This document shows, in pieces, positions 27,328-37,641 of a stretch of 64,000 bases of DNA. Made by a program: the position numbers and the translations under genes. Position 1 is the first letter of the stretch. Every line of letters starts with the position of its first letter. Below the pieces are notes generated by a model, which was not told the origin of the DNA, ran no database searches, and was given only the letters and a program-made list of their open reading frames with translations. Source of the DNA: Homoserinibacter sp. YIM 151385 (GTDB lineage: Bacteria > Actinomycetota > Actinomycetes > Actinomycetales > Microbacteriaceae); contig NZ_CP115175.1 of assembly GCF_027912415.1 (NCBI RefSeq), positions 806,001-870,000 of the forward strand, in the 5' to 3' direction.

Positions 27328-28611
27328 ATGCGCAACACCGACGAGATCGCGACGACGAGCGGCTCCGCCGCCTTCGCGCGCAGCCGCTGGAACCGCGGCC
27401 TCATGACCACCATGCCGCTCGTCATCGCCGGGGCCATGACCGTCACGGGCCTCACCGGCCCGCTCGAGCCCGCCGCCGCATCCCCGAAGAAGCCCGAGCG
27501 CCCGCGCGGCCAGATCCGCCCCGCCGCGGCCCCCGCGCCGGCGGTCGCGCCGAGCGAGGTCCGCGAGGCCGCCCGTCCCGCGCTGCCCGCGAGCCACCGC
27601 GTCACCGCCGGCGACACCGTCTCGAGCATCGCGGGCCGCTACGGCCTCTCGACCGCCTCCGTCCTCGCCATGAACGGCCTCGGCTGGAAGTCGCTCATCT
27701 TCCCCGGCCAGGTGCTCAAGCTCGGCGGCCAGGCCGCGGGCGCCGGGTCGGGCACCGCCGCGACCAAGCCGGCGACCGCCGCCGTCACGACGGCCGGCGG
27801 CAGCTACACGATCCGCTCCGGCGACACCGTGTCGAGGATCGCCGCGCGCTTCGGCACCACGACGAAGGCCGTGCTCGACGCGAACGGCCTCAAGGCGACG
27901 AGCATCATCTACCCCGGCCAGCGGATCCGCATCCCCGCGAGCGGCGGCGCGACCGCCACCACCGGTGCGACGGGCGGCAGCGGCTCGACCGGCACCTCGG
28001 CCACGAGCTACACGATCCGCTCGGGCGACACCGTGACCTCCATCGCGAAGCGCTTCGGCGTGCGCGTCGAGGCGCTCCTCGCCGCCAACGGGCTGAAGTC
28101 CTCGAGCATCATCTACGCGGGCCGCACCCTCCGCATCCCCGCCAAGGGCGGCACCACGACGACCGGGACGACCAGCGGCACGGACGTCGGCAGCACCGTC
28201 ACGCCGCTCTCCGCCGAGATGGCCTCGAACGCCCGCGTCATCGTCGCGGTCGGCCGCCAGCTCGGCGTGAGCGACCGCGGGATCGTCATCGCGCTCGCGG
28301 CCGCGATGCAGGAGTCCAGCCTGCGCAACATCGACCACGGCGACCGCGACTCGCTCGGCCTCTTCCAGCAGCGCCCGAGCACCGGATGGGGCACGAGGTC
28401 GCAGCTCCTCAACCCCGCCCACGCGGCCCGCCTGTTCTACGGCGGCCCGTCGAACCCGAACAAGGGCAAGACGCGCGGCCTGCTCGACATCCGCGGCTGG
28501 GAGTCGATGTCGCTCACGAAGGCCGCGCAGGCCGTCCAGATCTCGGCGCACCCGACCGCGTACGCCAAGTGGGAGAAGAGCGCCGCCGCCTGGCTCGCCC
28601 AGCTCGGCTGA
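27328..28611 (+). CDS. Secreted LysM protein with C-terminal lysozyme-like domain
   Basis: The protein has 427 residues. A basic N-terminus and hydrophobic stretch (TTMPLVIAGAMTVTGLTG, about 27-44) act as signal or anchor, ending in PLEPAAAS. Three LysM domains follow at about 90-133, 159-203 and 227-271, separated by Thr/Gly/Ala linkers. The C-terminal part (about 290-427) has ALAAAMQESSLRN with a possible catalytic Glu and GLFQQRPSTGWG, as in transglycosylase-like domains of actinobacterial wall proteins. It probably binds and trims peptidoglycan. GAGGGG precedes ATG 27328. Confidence 0.85.
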   Translation: MRNTDEIATTSGSAAFARSRWNRGLMTTMPLVIAGAMTVTGLTGPLEPAAASPKKPERPRGQIRPAAAPAPAVAPSEVREAARPALPASHRVTAGDTVSSIAGRYGLSTASVLAMNGLGWKSLIFPGQVLKLGGQAAGAGSGTAATKPATAAVTTAGGSYTIRSGDTVSRIAARFGTTTKAVLDANGLKATSIIYPGQRIRIPASGGATATTGATGGSGSTGTSATSYTIRSGDTVTSIAKRFGVRVEALLAANGLKSSSIIYAGRTLRIPAKGGTTTTGTTSGTDVGSTVTPLSAEMASNARVIVAVGRQLGVSDRGIVIALAAAMQESSLRNIDHGDRDSLGLFQQRPSTGWGTRSQLLNPAHAARLFYGGPSNPNKGKTRGLLDIRGWESMSLTKAAQAVQISAHPTAYAKWEKSAAAWLAQLG

Positions 28612-28684
28612 GCCGTCCGCGCCGCACCGGCGCGCCCCGTGTCGCCCCGAGGACTCGCCAGGCTCCGCGCCTAGACTCGACCCC

Positions 28685-30643
<1,959 letters not shown>

Positions 30644-30668
30644 GCGTCTCCGGACGCGCCCGCGGCGG

Positions 30669-32048
30669 CTACCGGCCCGCGCTCCGCCCGAGCTCCTCGG
30701 CGACGAGGAAGGCGAGCTCGAGCGACTGCATGTGGTTCAGACGCGGGTCGCACAGCGACTCGTAGCGGGTCGCGAGGGTCGCCTCGTCGATGTGCTCCGA
30801 GCCGCCCAGGCACTCCGTCACGTCGTCGCCCGTGAGCTCGACGTGGATGCCGCCCGGGTGCGTCCCCGCCGCGCGGTGCGCCGCGAAGAAGCCCTGGACC
30901 TCGTCCACGACGTCGTCGAAGTTGCGCGTCTTGTAGCCGTTCGGGGTCGTGAGCCCGTTGCCGTGCATCGGATCCGTCACCCAGAGCGGGGTCGCATCCA
31001 TGCGCGTGATCGCCTCGAGGAGCGGTGGGAGCGCGTCGCGCACCTTGCCGGCGCCCATCCGCGTGATGAAGGTGAGTCGACCCGGCTCGCGCTCGGGATC
31101 GAGCTTGTCGATCAGCTGCTCCATCACCTCGGGCGTCGTCGAGGGCCCGAGCTTCACGCCGATGGGATTGCGGATGCGGCTGAAGTAGTCGACGTGCGCG
31201 CCGTCGAGCTCGCGCGTGCGCTCCCCGATCCAGAGGAAGTGCGCGCTCGTGTTGACGGGGGTCCCGTTGCGGGAGTCGATGCGGGTCATGGGGCGCTCGT
31301 AGTCCATGAGCAGCCCCTCGTGGCCGGTGTAGAACTCGACGCGCTTGAGCTCGTCGAAGTCGGCGCCGGCGGCCTCCATGAACTTCACCGCGCGGTCGAT
31401 CTCGCGCGCGAGGCCCTCGTAGCGCTGGTTCGCGGGGTTCGCGGCGAAGCCCCGGTTCCAGCTGTGGACCTGGCGCAGGTCGGCGAAGCCGCCCTGCGTG
31501 AAGGCGCGGATGAGATTCAGCGTGGAGGCGGCCATGTGGTACCCCTGCAGCAGCCGCTGCGGGTCCGCCGCGCGGCTCTCCGGCGTGAAGTCGTAGCCGT
31601 TGACGATGTCGCCGCGGTAGGCGGGCAGCGTCAGCTCGCCCCGGGTCTCGCTGTCGCTCGAGCGCGGCTTCGCGAACTGCCCCGCCATGCGGCCCATCTT
31701 CACGACCGGCATGGAGGCGCCGTAGGTCAGCACGACGGCCATCTGGAGCAGGGTCTTCACGCGGTTGCGGATCTGCTCGGCGGTCGCGCCCGCGAAGGTC
31801 TCGGCGCAGTCGCCGCCCTGCAGCAGGAAGGCCTCGCCGCGGGCCGCCTTCGCGAGGCGGTCGCGGAGCAGGTCGACCTCGCCGGCGAACACGAGCGGCG
31901 GCAGCGTCGCGAGCTCGGCGGAGACGGCCGCCGCGGCGGCCCGATCGGGCCACGCGGGCTGCTGCTTGATCGGGAGACCGCGCCAGTAGTCGAGCCCCTC
32001 GACGATCGCGGGATCGGCGACGACGACGGGCTCGGACGGGTCTGACAC
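30669..32048 (-). CDS. aroG: 3-deoxy-7-phosphoheptulonate synthase, class II
   Basis: The protein has 459 residues, as expected for the plant-like class II DAHP synthase. The metal-binding Cys lies in LLQGGDCAETF; KMGRMAGQFAKPRSSD, RIDSRNGTPVNTSAHFLW, PLWVTDPMHGNG and GGIHVELTGDDVTECLGG are characteristic. It condenses phosphoenolpyruvate and erythrose 4-phosphate, entering the shikimate pathway. Start GTG 32048, preceded by GGAGGACCCCC. Convergent with the kinase gene (25-bp gap). A TAGGCT box on the minus strand near 32107 may be its -10. Confidence 0.97.
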   Translation of the reverse strand: MSDPSEPVVVADPAIVEGLDYWRGLPIKQQPAWPDRAAAAAVSAELATLPPLVFAGEVDLLRDRLAKAARGEAFLLQGGDCAETFAGATAEQIRNRVKTLLQMAVVLTYGASMPVVKMGRMAGQFAKPRSSDSETRGELTLPAYRGDIVNGYDFTPESRAADPQRLLQGYHMAASTLNLIRAFTQGGFADLRQVHSWNRGFAANPANQRYEGLAREIDRAVKFMEAAGADFDELKRVEFYTGHEGLLMDYERPMTRIDSRNGTPVNTSAHFLWIGERTRELDGAHVDYFSRIRNPIGVKLGPSTTPEVMEQLIDKLDPEREPGRLTFITRMGAGKVRDALPPLLEAITRMDATPLWVTDPMHGNGLTTPNGYKTRNFDDVVDEVQGFFAAHRAAGTHPGGIHVELTGDDVTECLGGSEHIDEATLATRYESLCDPRLNHMQSLELAFLVAEELGRSAGR

Positions 32049-32160
32049 GGGGGTCCTCCGGAGGGGCGGGTGATGCGGGATGCGGGCGCGGGCGCCAGGA
32101 GACCGAGCCTAGTGGAGCGGGCAGGGCCCCGCTGACGCGCCCTCGCGGCACCCGCCTCCC

Positions 32161-32850
32161 TCAGCGGCGCTTGGCGGGCCGACGCGCCTTGACGCTCGTC
32201 GCATACACGTCGGCGTACTCCTGCCCGGAGATGCGCGAGAGCTCGTACATGATCTCGTCGGTGATCGAGCGGAGCACGAAGCGGTCGCCCTCGAGCCCCT
32301 CGAAGCGGGAGAAGTCGAGCGGCTCGCCGAAGACGATCCCGATGCGGCGCACCTTCGGCAGCTTCGTGCCGGTCGGCATCGCCTTCTCGGTGTCGATCAT
32401 CGCGACCGGCACCACCTGCGCGCCCGACTCGAGGATCATGCGCGCGACGCCCGTGCGCCCGCGGTAGAGCCGGCCGTCGGGGCTGCGGGTGCCCTCGGGG
32501 TAGATGCCGAGCTGCCCGCCCGCCGAGAGCACCTCGAGCCCCGTGCTGAGGGAGGCCTCGCTCGCCTTGCCGCCCGAGCGGTCGATCGGTAGCTGGCCGA
32601 TGCCGAGGAAGAACTGCTTCACGAGCCAGCCCTTGAGGCCGCGGCCCGTGAAGTACTCGCTCTTCGCGAGGAAGCGGATCGGGCGGTCCACGACGAGCGG
32701 CAGGAACACGGAGTCGATGAAGGAGAGGTGGTTCGAGGCGTAGATGACGGCGCCCGATCGCGGGACGTTCTCGACGCCGCGGAGGCGGGGACGGAACACC
32801 GTGAGCGCGAAGGGCCCCACGATGAGGTTCTTGAGCAGCCAGTAGAACAT
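32161..32850 (-). CDS. plsC: 1-acyl-sn-glycerol-3-phosphate acyltransferase
   Basis: The protein has 229 residues. The acyltransferase motifs NHLSFIDS (HX4D) and YPEGTRS (glycerol phosphate binding), and FLAKSEYFTGRGLKGW, are present; the N-terminus is hydrophobic and probably membrane-associated. It makes phosphatidic acid from lysophosphatidic acid. It starts eight bases after the ROK kinase stop, so the two form an operon. Actinobacteria carry several paralogues, so the acyl acceptor is inferred. Confidence 0.88.
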   Translation of the reverse strand: MFYWLLKNLIVGPFALTVFRPRLRGVENVPRSGAVIYASNHLSFIDSVFLPLVVDRPIRFLAKSEYFTGRGLKGWLVKQFFLGIGQLPIDRSGGKASEASLSTGLEVLSAGGQLGIYPEGTRSPDGRLYRGRTGVARMILESGAQVVPVAMIDTEKAMPTGTKLPKVRRIGIVFGEPLDFSRFEGLEGDRFVLRSITDEIMYELSRISGQEYADVYATSVKARRPAKRR

Positions 32851-32858
32851 CGCTCTCC

Positions 32859-33812
32859 CTACCGGTCGCCCGAGTGGATGCGCGCGAGATCGGCCGCGCC
32901 GACGACGCCCGCGTCGTTGACGAGCTCCGCGACCAGGAAGACCGGCTCCGGATGGTAGCCGCGGGCCGGGAGGTGCGCGAGATAGGACTCCCGCACCGGG
33001 TGGAGGAGCCGCTCCCCCGCCGCCGCGACGCCGCCGCCGAAGACGAAGATCTGCGGGTCGAGGACGGCGCTCAGCGAGGCGCAGGCCTGTCCGAGCCAGC
33101 CGCCGAGCTCGCGCAGCGCCGCGAGCGCGCCGGGGTCCTCCTGCACGATGAGGCCGCCGACGGCATCCCCGTCGAGCCGCCCGCCCCGCTCCTCGCGGGC
33201 CGCGGCCAGCGCCTGCCCGATGCCGCCCGCATCCGCGATCTCGCCCGCCATGCGCAGCAGAGCCCGGCCCGAGCCGTACTGCTCGATGCAGCCGCGCGCG
33301 CCGCACCCGCACGGGAGGCCGTTCGGGACGACCCGGAGGTGGCCGATCTCGCCCGCCGAGCCGAAGCCGCCGCGCAGCAGCCGGTCGCCGACGACGACCG
33401 CGCCGCCGACGCCCGTGCCGATCGTGAGCATCGTCATGTCGCTCGACATGCGCCCGGCCCCGAAGCGGAACTCCGCCCAGCCGGCCGCGTTGGCGTCGTT
33501 GTCGATCGTGATGTCGAGGTGCGGGAGCAGCGCCGCGAGACGGCGCTGCACGGGCTCGTTCCGCCACGCGATGTTGGGGGTGTAGTACACGGTCGACTGC
33601 GCGGCGTCGATGAAGCCGGGCGCCGCGACGCCGGCCGCCCGCACGGGATGCCGCGCCTCGAGGCCGCGGATCATGTCGACGACGGCATCCACGATCGCGT
33701 CGGGGTCCCCCGCGGGCGTCGGCCGGCGGTCCTCCGCGAGGATCTCGCCGAGCTCCGTGACGACGGCTCCGGCGATCTTCGTCCCGCCGATGTCGATTCC
33801 GATTGCGTGCAC
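32859..33812 (-). CDS. ROK-family sugar kinase (probable glucokinase)
   Basis: The protein has 317 residues. The phosphate loop GIDIGGTKIAGAVV, the catalytic DNDANAAGWAE, the TIGTGVGGAVV loop and the zinc-binding CGCGARGCIEQYGSG motif define a ROK kinase. There is no N-terminal DNA-binding domain, so it is an enzyme, probably ATP-dependent glucose phosphorylation. GTG 33812 follows TAGACT (reverse of 33821-33826) by eight bases; it is divergent from the acyl-CoA ligase gene. Confidence 0.9.
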   Translation of the reverse strand: MHAIGIDIGGTKIAGAVVTELGEILAEDRRPTPAGDPDAIVDAVVDMIRGLEARHPVRAAGVAAPGFIDAAQSTVYYTPNIAWRNEPVQRRLAALLPHLDITIDNDANAAGWAEFRFGAGRMSSDMTMLTIGTGVGGAVVVGDRLLRGGFGSAGEIGHLRVVPNGLPCGCGARGCIEQYGSGRALLRMAGEIADAGGIGQALAAAREERGGRLDGDAVGGLIVQEDPGALAALRELGGWLGQACASLSAVLDPQIFVFGGGVAAAGERLLHPVRESYLAHLPARGYHPEPVFLVAELVNDAGVVGAADLARIHSGDR

Positions 33813-33901
33813 GGATCACGAGTCTAGGGCGCGCGGGCCCGGATGCGACCTCCCCGGTACGATGGAGCATCCGAACGCCGTCCGGTACCGAAGGAGCTGC
33901 C

Positions 33902-35728
33902 GTGCACGAATCCGAGACCACCGCCCTCGTCCAGCCCGATCCCGAGGCGAACGCGACCGATCTCCTGCTCGACCGTCTCCGGGCGAGCCCCGACAGCGCG
34001 CTCTTCTCGCTCCCGACCGCCGAGGGCGGCTGGAGCGACGTCAGCGTGCGCGAGTTCCACGACCAGGTGGTCGAGCTCGCGAAGGGACTCATCGCCGCCG
34101 GCATCCAGCCCGGCGAGAAGATCGGCTTCATGTGCCGCACGCGGTACGAGTGGACGCTCGTCGACTTCGCGACCTGGTTCGCGGGGGCCGTGCTCGTCCC
34201 CGTCTACGAGACCTCCTCCCCCGCGCAGATCCAGTTCAACCTCGCCGACTCCGGCGCCACCGCGCTCATCCTCGAGACGGCGGAGCACTTCACGCGCTTC
34301 GACGAGGTGCGCGCAGAGCTCCCCGAGGTGGCCAAGGTGTGGCAGGTCGAGCTCGGGGATCTCGACAAGCTCCGCGCGGGCGGCGCCGGCATCGCCGACG
34401 AGGAGGTCGAGCAGCGCCGCTCGGCCGCCGTCGGCTCCGACCTCGCGACGCTCATCTACACCTCCGGCTCCACGGGCCGCCCGAAGGGCTGCATCATCAC
34501 CCACGCGAACTTCGTCGAGCTGACGCGCAACGCCGAGGTCGCGATGAAGGAGATCCTCGCGCCGGGCTCCTCGACCCTGCTCTTCATCACGACCGCGCAC
34601 GTCTTCGCGCGATTCATCTCCGTGCTCTGCGTCTACGGCGGCGTCAAGGTCGGCCACCAGGCCGACACGAAGCAGCTGCTGCCCGCGCTCGGCAGCTTCA
34701 AGCCGAGCTTCCTGCTCGCGGTCCCGCGCGTCTTCGAGAAGGTCTACAACTCCTCCGAGCAGAAGGCCGAGGCCGGCGGGAAGGGGAGGATCTTCCACGC
34801 CGCGGCCGAGACCGCGATCGCGCACTCCAAGGCGCTCGACGCCGGTGCCGTCCCGCTGGGACTGCGCCTGCGGTTCGCGCTCTTCGACAAGCTCGTGTAC
34901 TCGAAGCTCAAGGCGGCGATGGGCGGTCGGGTGGTCTACGCCGTCTCGGGCTCGGCGCCGCTCGGCACCCGCCTCGGCCACTTCTTCCGCAGCATGGGCA
35001 TCCGCGTGCTCGAGGGCTACGGCCTCACCGAGACGACGGCCCCCGCGACGGTCAACCTCGTCGAGCGGTTCAAGATCGGCACCGTCGGCCCGGCGCTCCC
35101 GGGCGTCGGCCTCAGGATCGCGGAGGACGGCGAGGTGCTCGTCAAGGGCATCAACGTCTTCGGCGGCTACTGGAACAACGCGGAGGCGACGGCCGAGGTC
35201 TTCGACGGCGACTGGTTCAAGACGGGCGACCTGGGTGCGCTCGATGAGGACGGCTACCTCACCATCACCGGCCGCAAGAAGGAGATCATCGTCACGGCGG
35301 GCGGCAAGAACGTCGCCCCCGCCGGGCTCGAGGACCCGATCCGCGCGAACCCGCTCATCGGCCAGGTCGTCGCGGTGGGCGACCAGAAGCCCTTCATCTC
35401 GGCGCTCGTGACCCTCGACCCCGAGATGCTGCCGGTCTGGCTCAACAACAACGGCGAGGCGGCCGACATGGCGCTCGAGGAGGCGGCGACGCATCCGAAG
35501 GTGATCGCCGAGGTCCAGAAGGCGGTCGACGTCGCGAACGGGCGCGTCTCGCGGGCGGAGTCGATCCGCAAGTTCGTGATCCTCCCGACCGAGTTCACCG
35601 AGGCGAGCGGTCACCTGACGCCCAAGATGAGCATCAAGCGGGGCGTCATCCTCAAGGACTTCGCGCCGGTCATCGAGTCGATGTACGCGAACGACGCGGA
35701 GACCCGCGGTCAGTCGCTCGTGCACTAG
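33902..35728 (+). CDS. fadD: Long-chain fatty-acid--CoA ligase
   Basis: The protein has 608 residues. The AMP-binding motif is YTSGSTGRPKGCIITH, followed by LEGYGLTETT, DWFKTGDLG and the C-terminal ITGRKKEIIVTAGGKNVAP; this matches FadD15-type actinobacterial enzymes. It activates fatty acids with ATP and CoA for lipid synthesis or degradation. GTG 33902 has AAGGAG six bases upstream; TACGAT at 33858-33863 is a likely -10 box, divergent from the ROK promoter. Confidence 0.93.
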   Translation: MHESETTALVQPDPEANATDLLLDRLRASPDSALFSLPTAEGGWSDVSVREFHDQVVELAKGLIAAGIQPGEKIGFMCRTRYEWTLVDFATWFAGAVLVPVYETSSPAQIQFNLADSGATALILETAEHFTRFDEVRAELPEVAKVWQVELGDLDKLRAGGAGIADEEVEQRRSAAVGSDLATLIYTSGSTGRPKGCIITHANFVELTRNAEVAMKEILAPGSSTLLFITTAHVFARFISVLCVYGGVKVGHQADTKQLLPALGSFKPSFLLAVPRVFEKVYNSSEQKAEAGGKGRIFHAAAETAIAHSKALDAGAVPLGLRLRFALFDKLVYSKLKAAMGGRVVYAVSGSAPLGTRLGHFFRSMGIRVLEGYGLTETTAPATVNLVERFKIGTVGPALPGVGLRIAEDGEVLVKGINVFGGYWNNAEATAEVFDGDWFKTGDLGALDEDGYLTITGRKKEIIVTAGGKNVAPAGLEDPIRANPLIGQVVAVGDQKPFISALVTLDPEMLPVWLNNNGEAADMALEEAATHPKVIAEVQKAVDVANGRVSRAESIRKFVILPTEFTEASGHLTPKMSIKRGVILKDFAPVIESMYANDAETRGQSLVH

Positions 35729-35740
35729 GCGGCTCGGCCC

Positions 35741-35783
35741 CGCCGTCGCGACGGCGTCGTGCGCTCCCGCCGAGGCGGGGCGC
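35741..35783. terminator. Two inverted repeats between convergent fadD and def
   Basis: A perfect 16-bp palindrome CGCCGTCGCGACGGCG (35741-35756) is followed by a stem-loop at 35761-35783 (CCCGCC-GA-GGCGGG extended by GCGC pairs with one bulged T). They fill the 81-bp gap between two convergent genes and probably stop transcription from either side, although neither has a T-run. Confidence 0.4.
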
Positions 35784-35809
35784 AGGGCGCCCGCCCGCCG
35801 TTCCGGCCG

Positions 35810-36316
35810 CTACTCGACGGAGCGCCCGAACCACTCCGCCTGACGGACGGCGCGCATCGCCTCCCGCTTCGTCTCCGGCTCGAGACCCTCGATGTAGAGC
35901 TTCCCGTCGAGGTGGTCGGTCTCGTGCTGGAGCGCCTGAGCCATGAGCCCCGCCCCCTCGAGGACGATCTCCTCGCCCGCGAGATCGAGCCCGCGCACCT
36001 TCGCGTAGGGGTGGCGCATCCGCGGGAAGTAGAAGCCCGGCACCGAGAGGCAGCCCTCGTCGACGAGCGCCGGCTCGCCGCCGAGCTCGACGATCTCGGG
36101 GTTGAGCACGTAGTCGATGCGGCCGTCGACGTTGACCGTGAAGGCGCGGAGCCCCACGCCGATCTGATTCGCCGCGACGCCCGCGCGGCCCTCGAGGGCG
36201 ACGCTGTCGACGAGATCCTCGACGAGTCCCGCGTTGCCGGGTGCGCCGATGCGCACCGGGTCGGTGACGGAGCGGAGGACGGGGTCGCCGAAGAGGCGGA
36301 TGGGGCGCACGGCCAT
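35810..36316 (-). CDS. def: Peptide deformylase
   Basis: The protein has 168 residues. The three metal-site motifs are present: GVAANQIGV, EGCLSVPGFYF (metal Cys) and QHETDHLDGKLY (HExxH). It removes the formyl group from the initiator methionine. The HEIDHL form is changed to HETDHL, which keeps both His and the Glu. ATG 36316 is eight bases after the stop of the MinD-like gene, so they share a transcript. Confidence 0.95.
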   Translation of the reverse strand: MAVRPIRLFGDPVLRSVTDPVRIGAPGNAGLVEDLVDSVALEGRAGVAANQIGVGLRAFTVNVDGRIDYVLNPEIVELGGEPALVDEGCLSVPGFYFPRMRHPYAKVRGLDLAGEEIVLEGAGLMAQALQHETDHLDGKLYIEGLEPETKREAMRAVRQAEWFGRSVE

Positions 36317-36324
36317 GTGGAGGG

Positions 36325-37578
36325 TCAGTCTCTCTCGGTCGGGATCCCGTCCATCACGACGGCGGCGAGGTGCCTCGCCGACTCGCGGGTGAACGGGCGG
36401 AGCAGGTGATACCGGATCACGGAGCCCGCGGCGAGCTCGGGGTCGTAGGGGATGCGGACGACCTCGCGCACGCGGGAGCGGAAGTGGGCCTCGATCTCGT
36501 CGAGCCGGGCGAGCTTCGTGCCGGGGGTGGCGGTGTTGAGCGCGACGACCGCGCCGCGGACGAGCTGCCCCGCGCCGTTGGCCTCGAGCCAGGTGAGCGT
36601 CTCGGAGGCGAGACGCGCCTCGTCGATGCTGCCGCCCGAGACCACGACGATCGCGTCCGCGCGCTGCAGGGTCGGCCGCATGACCGAGTGCACGATGCCG
36701 GTGCCGCAGTCGGTGAGCACGACGCCCGCGACACGCGCGGCGACATCCGCGACGACGTTGTAGCCGTCCTCGTCGAAGGCCTCGCCGAGCAGCGGATCGG
36801 CGTCGCTCGCCACGACCTCGAGCCCGGTCTCGTCGCGCGAGACGTGCGCGGAGAGGGCCTCGGGGCTCGTGAGGCTCGGGGCGAGCTCGATGAGCTGCCG
36901 CACGGTCGATCGCGTCTGTCGCGCGACGCGCTCCGCGAGCGTGCCGCGGTCGGGGTTCGCGTCGATCGCGATGACCCGGTCCTCGCGCACGTCGGAGAGC
37001 GCCATCCCGAGCAGCGTCGTGATGGTCGTCTTGCCGACGCCGCCCTTGCGCGTCAGGATCGGCACGTAGCGGGTGCCGTCGGCGAAGGGCTTCGCGATGC
37101 GCGCGTCGAGCGCCTTGCGGGCGCGGACGGGCGCCGAGTCGCCGAGGTTCACGAGGCGCAGCGTGGCTGCGTAGACCAGGTGCCGCCAGAAGCCCTCGGG
37201 CGCGGGAGGCCGGCCTGGCCTCGTCGGCGCGGCGGGCCTGCGCGCGCGGGTGCGCGGCGCCGCGTCGCGGTCCGGCCGCACATCGTCCGGAAGCGGCGGG
37301 ATGCGGGAGGGCGCGGGCGCGGGCGCCTCGCTCCGGGGACGCGGCGGCGGGATCGTGATCGAGCTCGTGCCGCCGGGTGCGGGAGCGCTCGGGGTCACGG
37401 CCACGTCGGCGATCACGAGATGGCGCTCGTCCTCCGGCGTCTCATGGACCTCCGCGGGCAGCTCGACGGCGATCGTGAGGCTCTCGGGGATCGCGATCGA
37501 GATGCCCGCGTCGCCCGAGGGCTCCGCGAGGTCTCCGTCGGAGTCCGCGCCGGGGCGCGGCGGACGGTCATCGGACAC
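36325..37578 (-). CDS. MinD/ParA-like P-loop ATPase with disordered N-terminus
   Basis: The protein has 417 residues. The first 140 residues are low complexity (Pro, Arg, Ala, Glu, Ser). The ATPase part starts at VPILTRKGGVGKTTITTLLG (deviant Walker A with both Lys) followed by VIAIDANPDRGTLAERV and VVLTDCGTGIVHSVMRP. This layout resembles EspI-like proteins of type VII secretion regions and CpaE-like proteins, but no secretion or pilus genes are near; the partner is unknown. GTG 37578 is preferred with AGGAGGT upstream; GTG 37590 falls inside that site. Confidence 0.75.
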   Translation of the reverse strand: MSDDRPPRPGADSDGDLAEPSGDAGISIAIPESLTIAVELPAEVHETPEDERHLVIADVAVTPSAPAPGGTSSITIPPPRPRSEAPAPAPSRIPPLPDDVRPDRDAAPRTRARRPAAPTRPGRPPAPEGFWRHLVYAATLRLVNLGDSAPVRARKALDARIAKPFADGTRYVPILTRKGGVGKTTITTLLGMALSDVREDRVIAIDANPDRGTLAERVARQTRSTVRQLIELAPSLTSPEALSAHVSRDETGLEVVASDADPLLGEAFDEDGYNVVADVAARVAGVVLTDCGTGIVHSVMRPTLQRADAIVVVSGGSIDEARLASETLTWLEANGAGQLVRGAVVALNTATPGTKLARLDEIEAHFRSRVREVVRIPYDPELAAGSVIRYHLLRPFTRESARHLAAVVMDGIPTERD

Positions 37579-37641
37579 GGTCGACCTCACCTCCTGCGGA
37601 GCCGACCCAGTCTAGACCCGGCCGCCCGCGCGGCCCGGGGC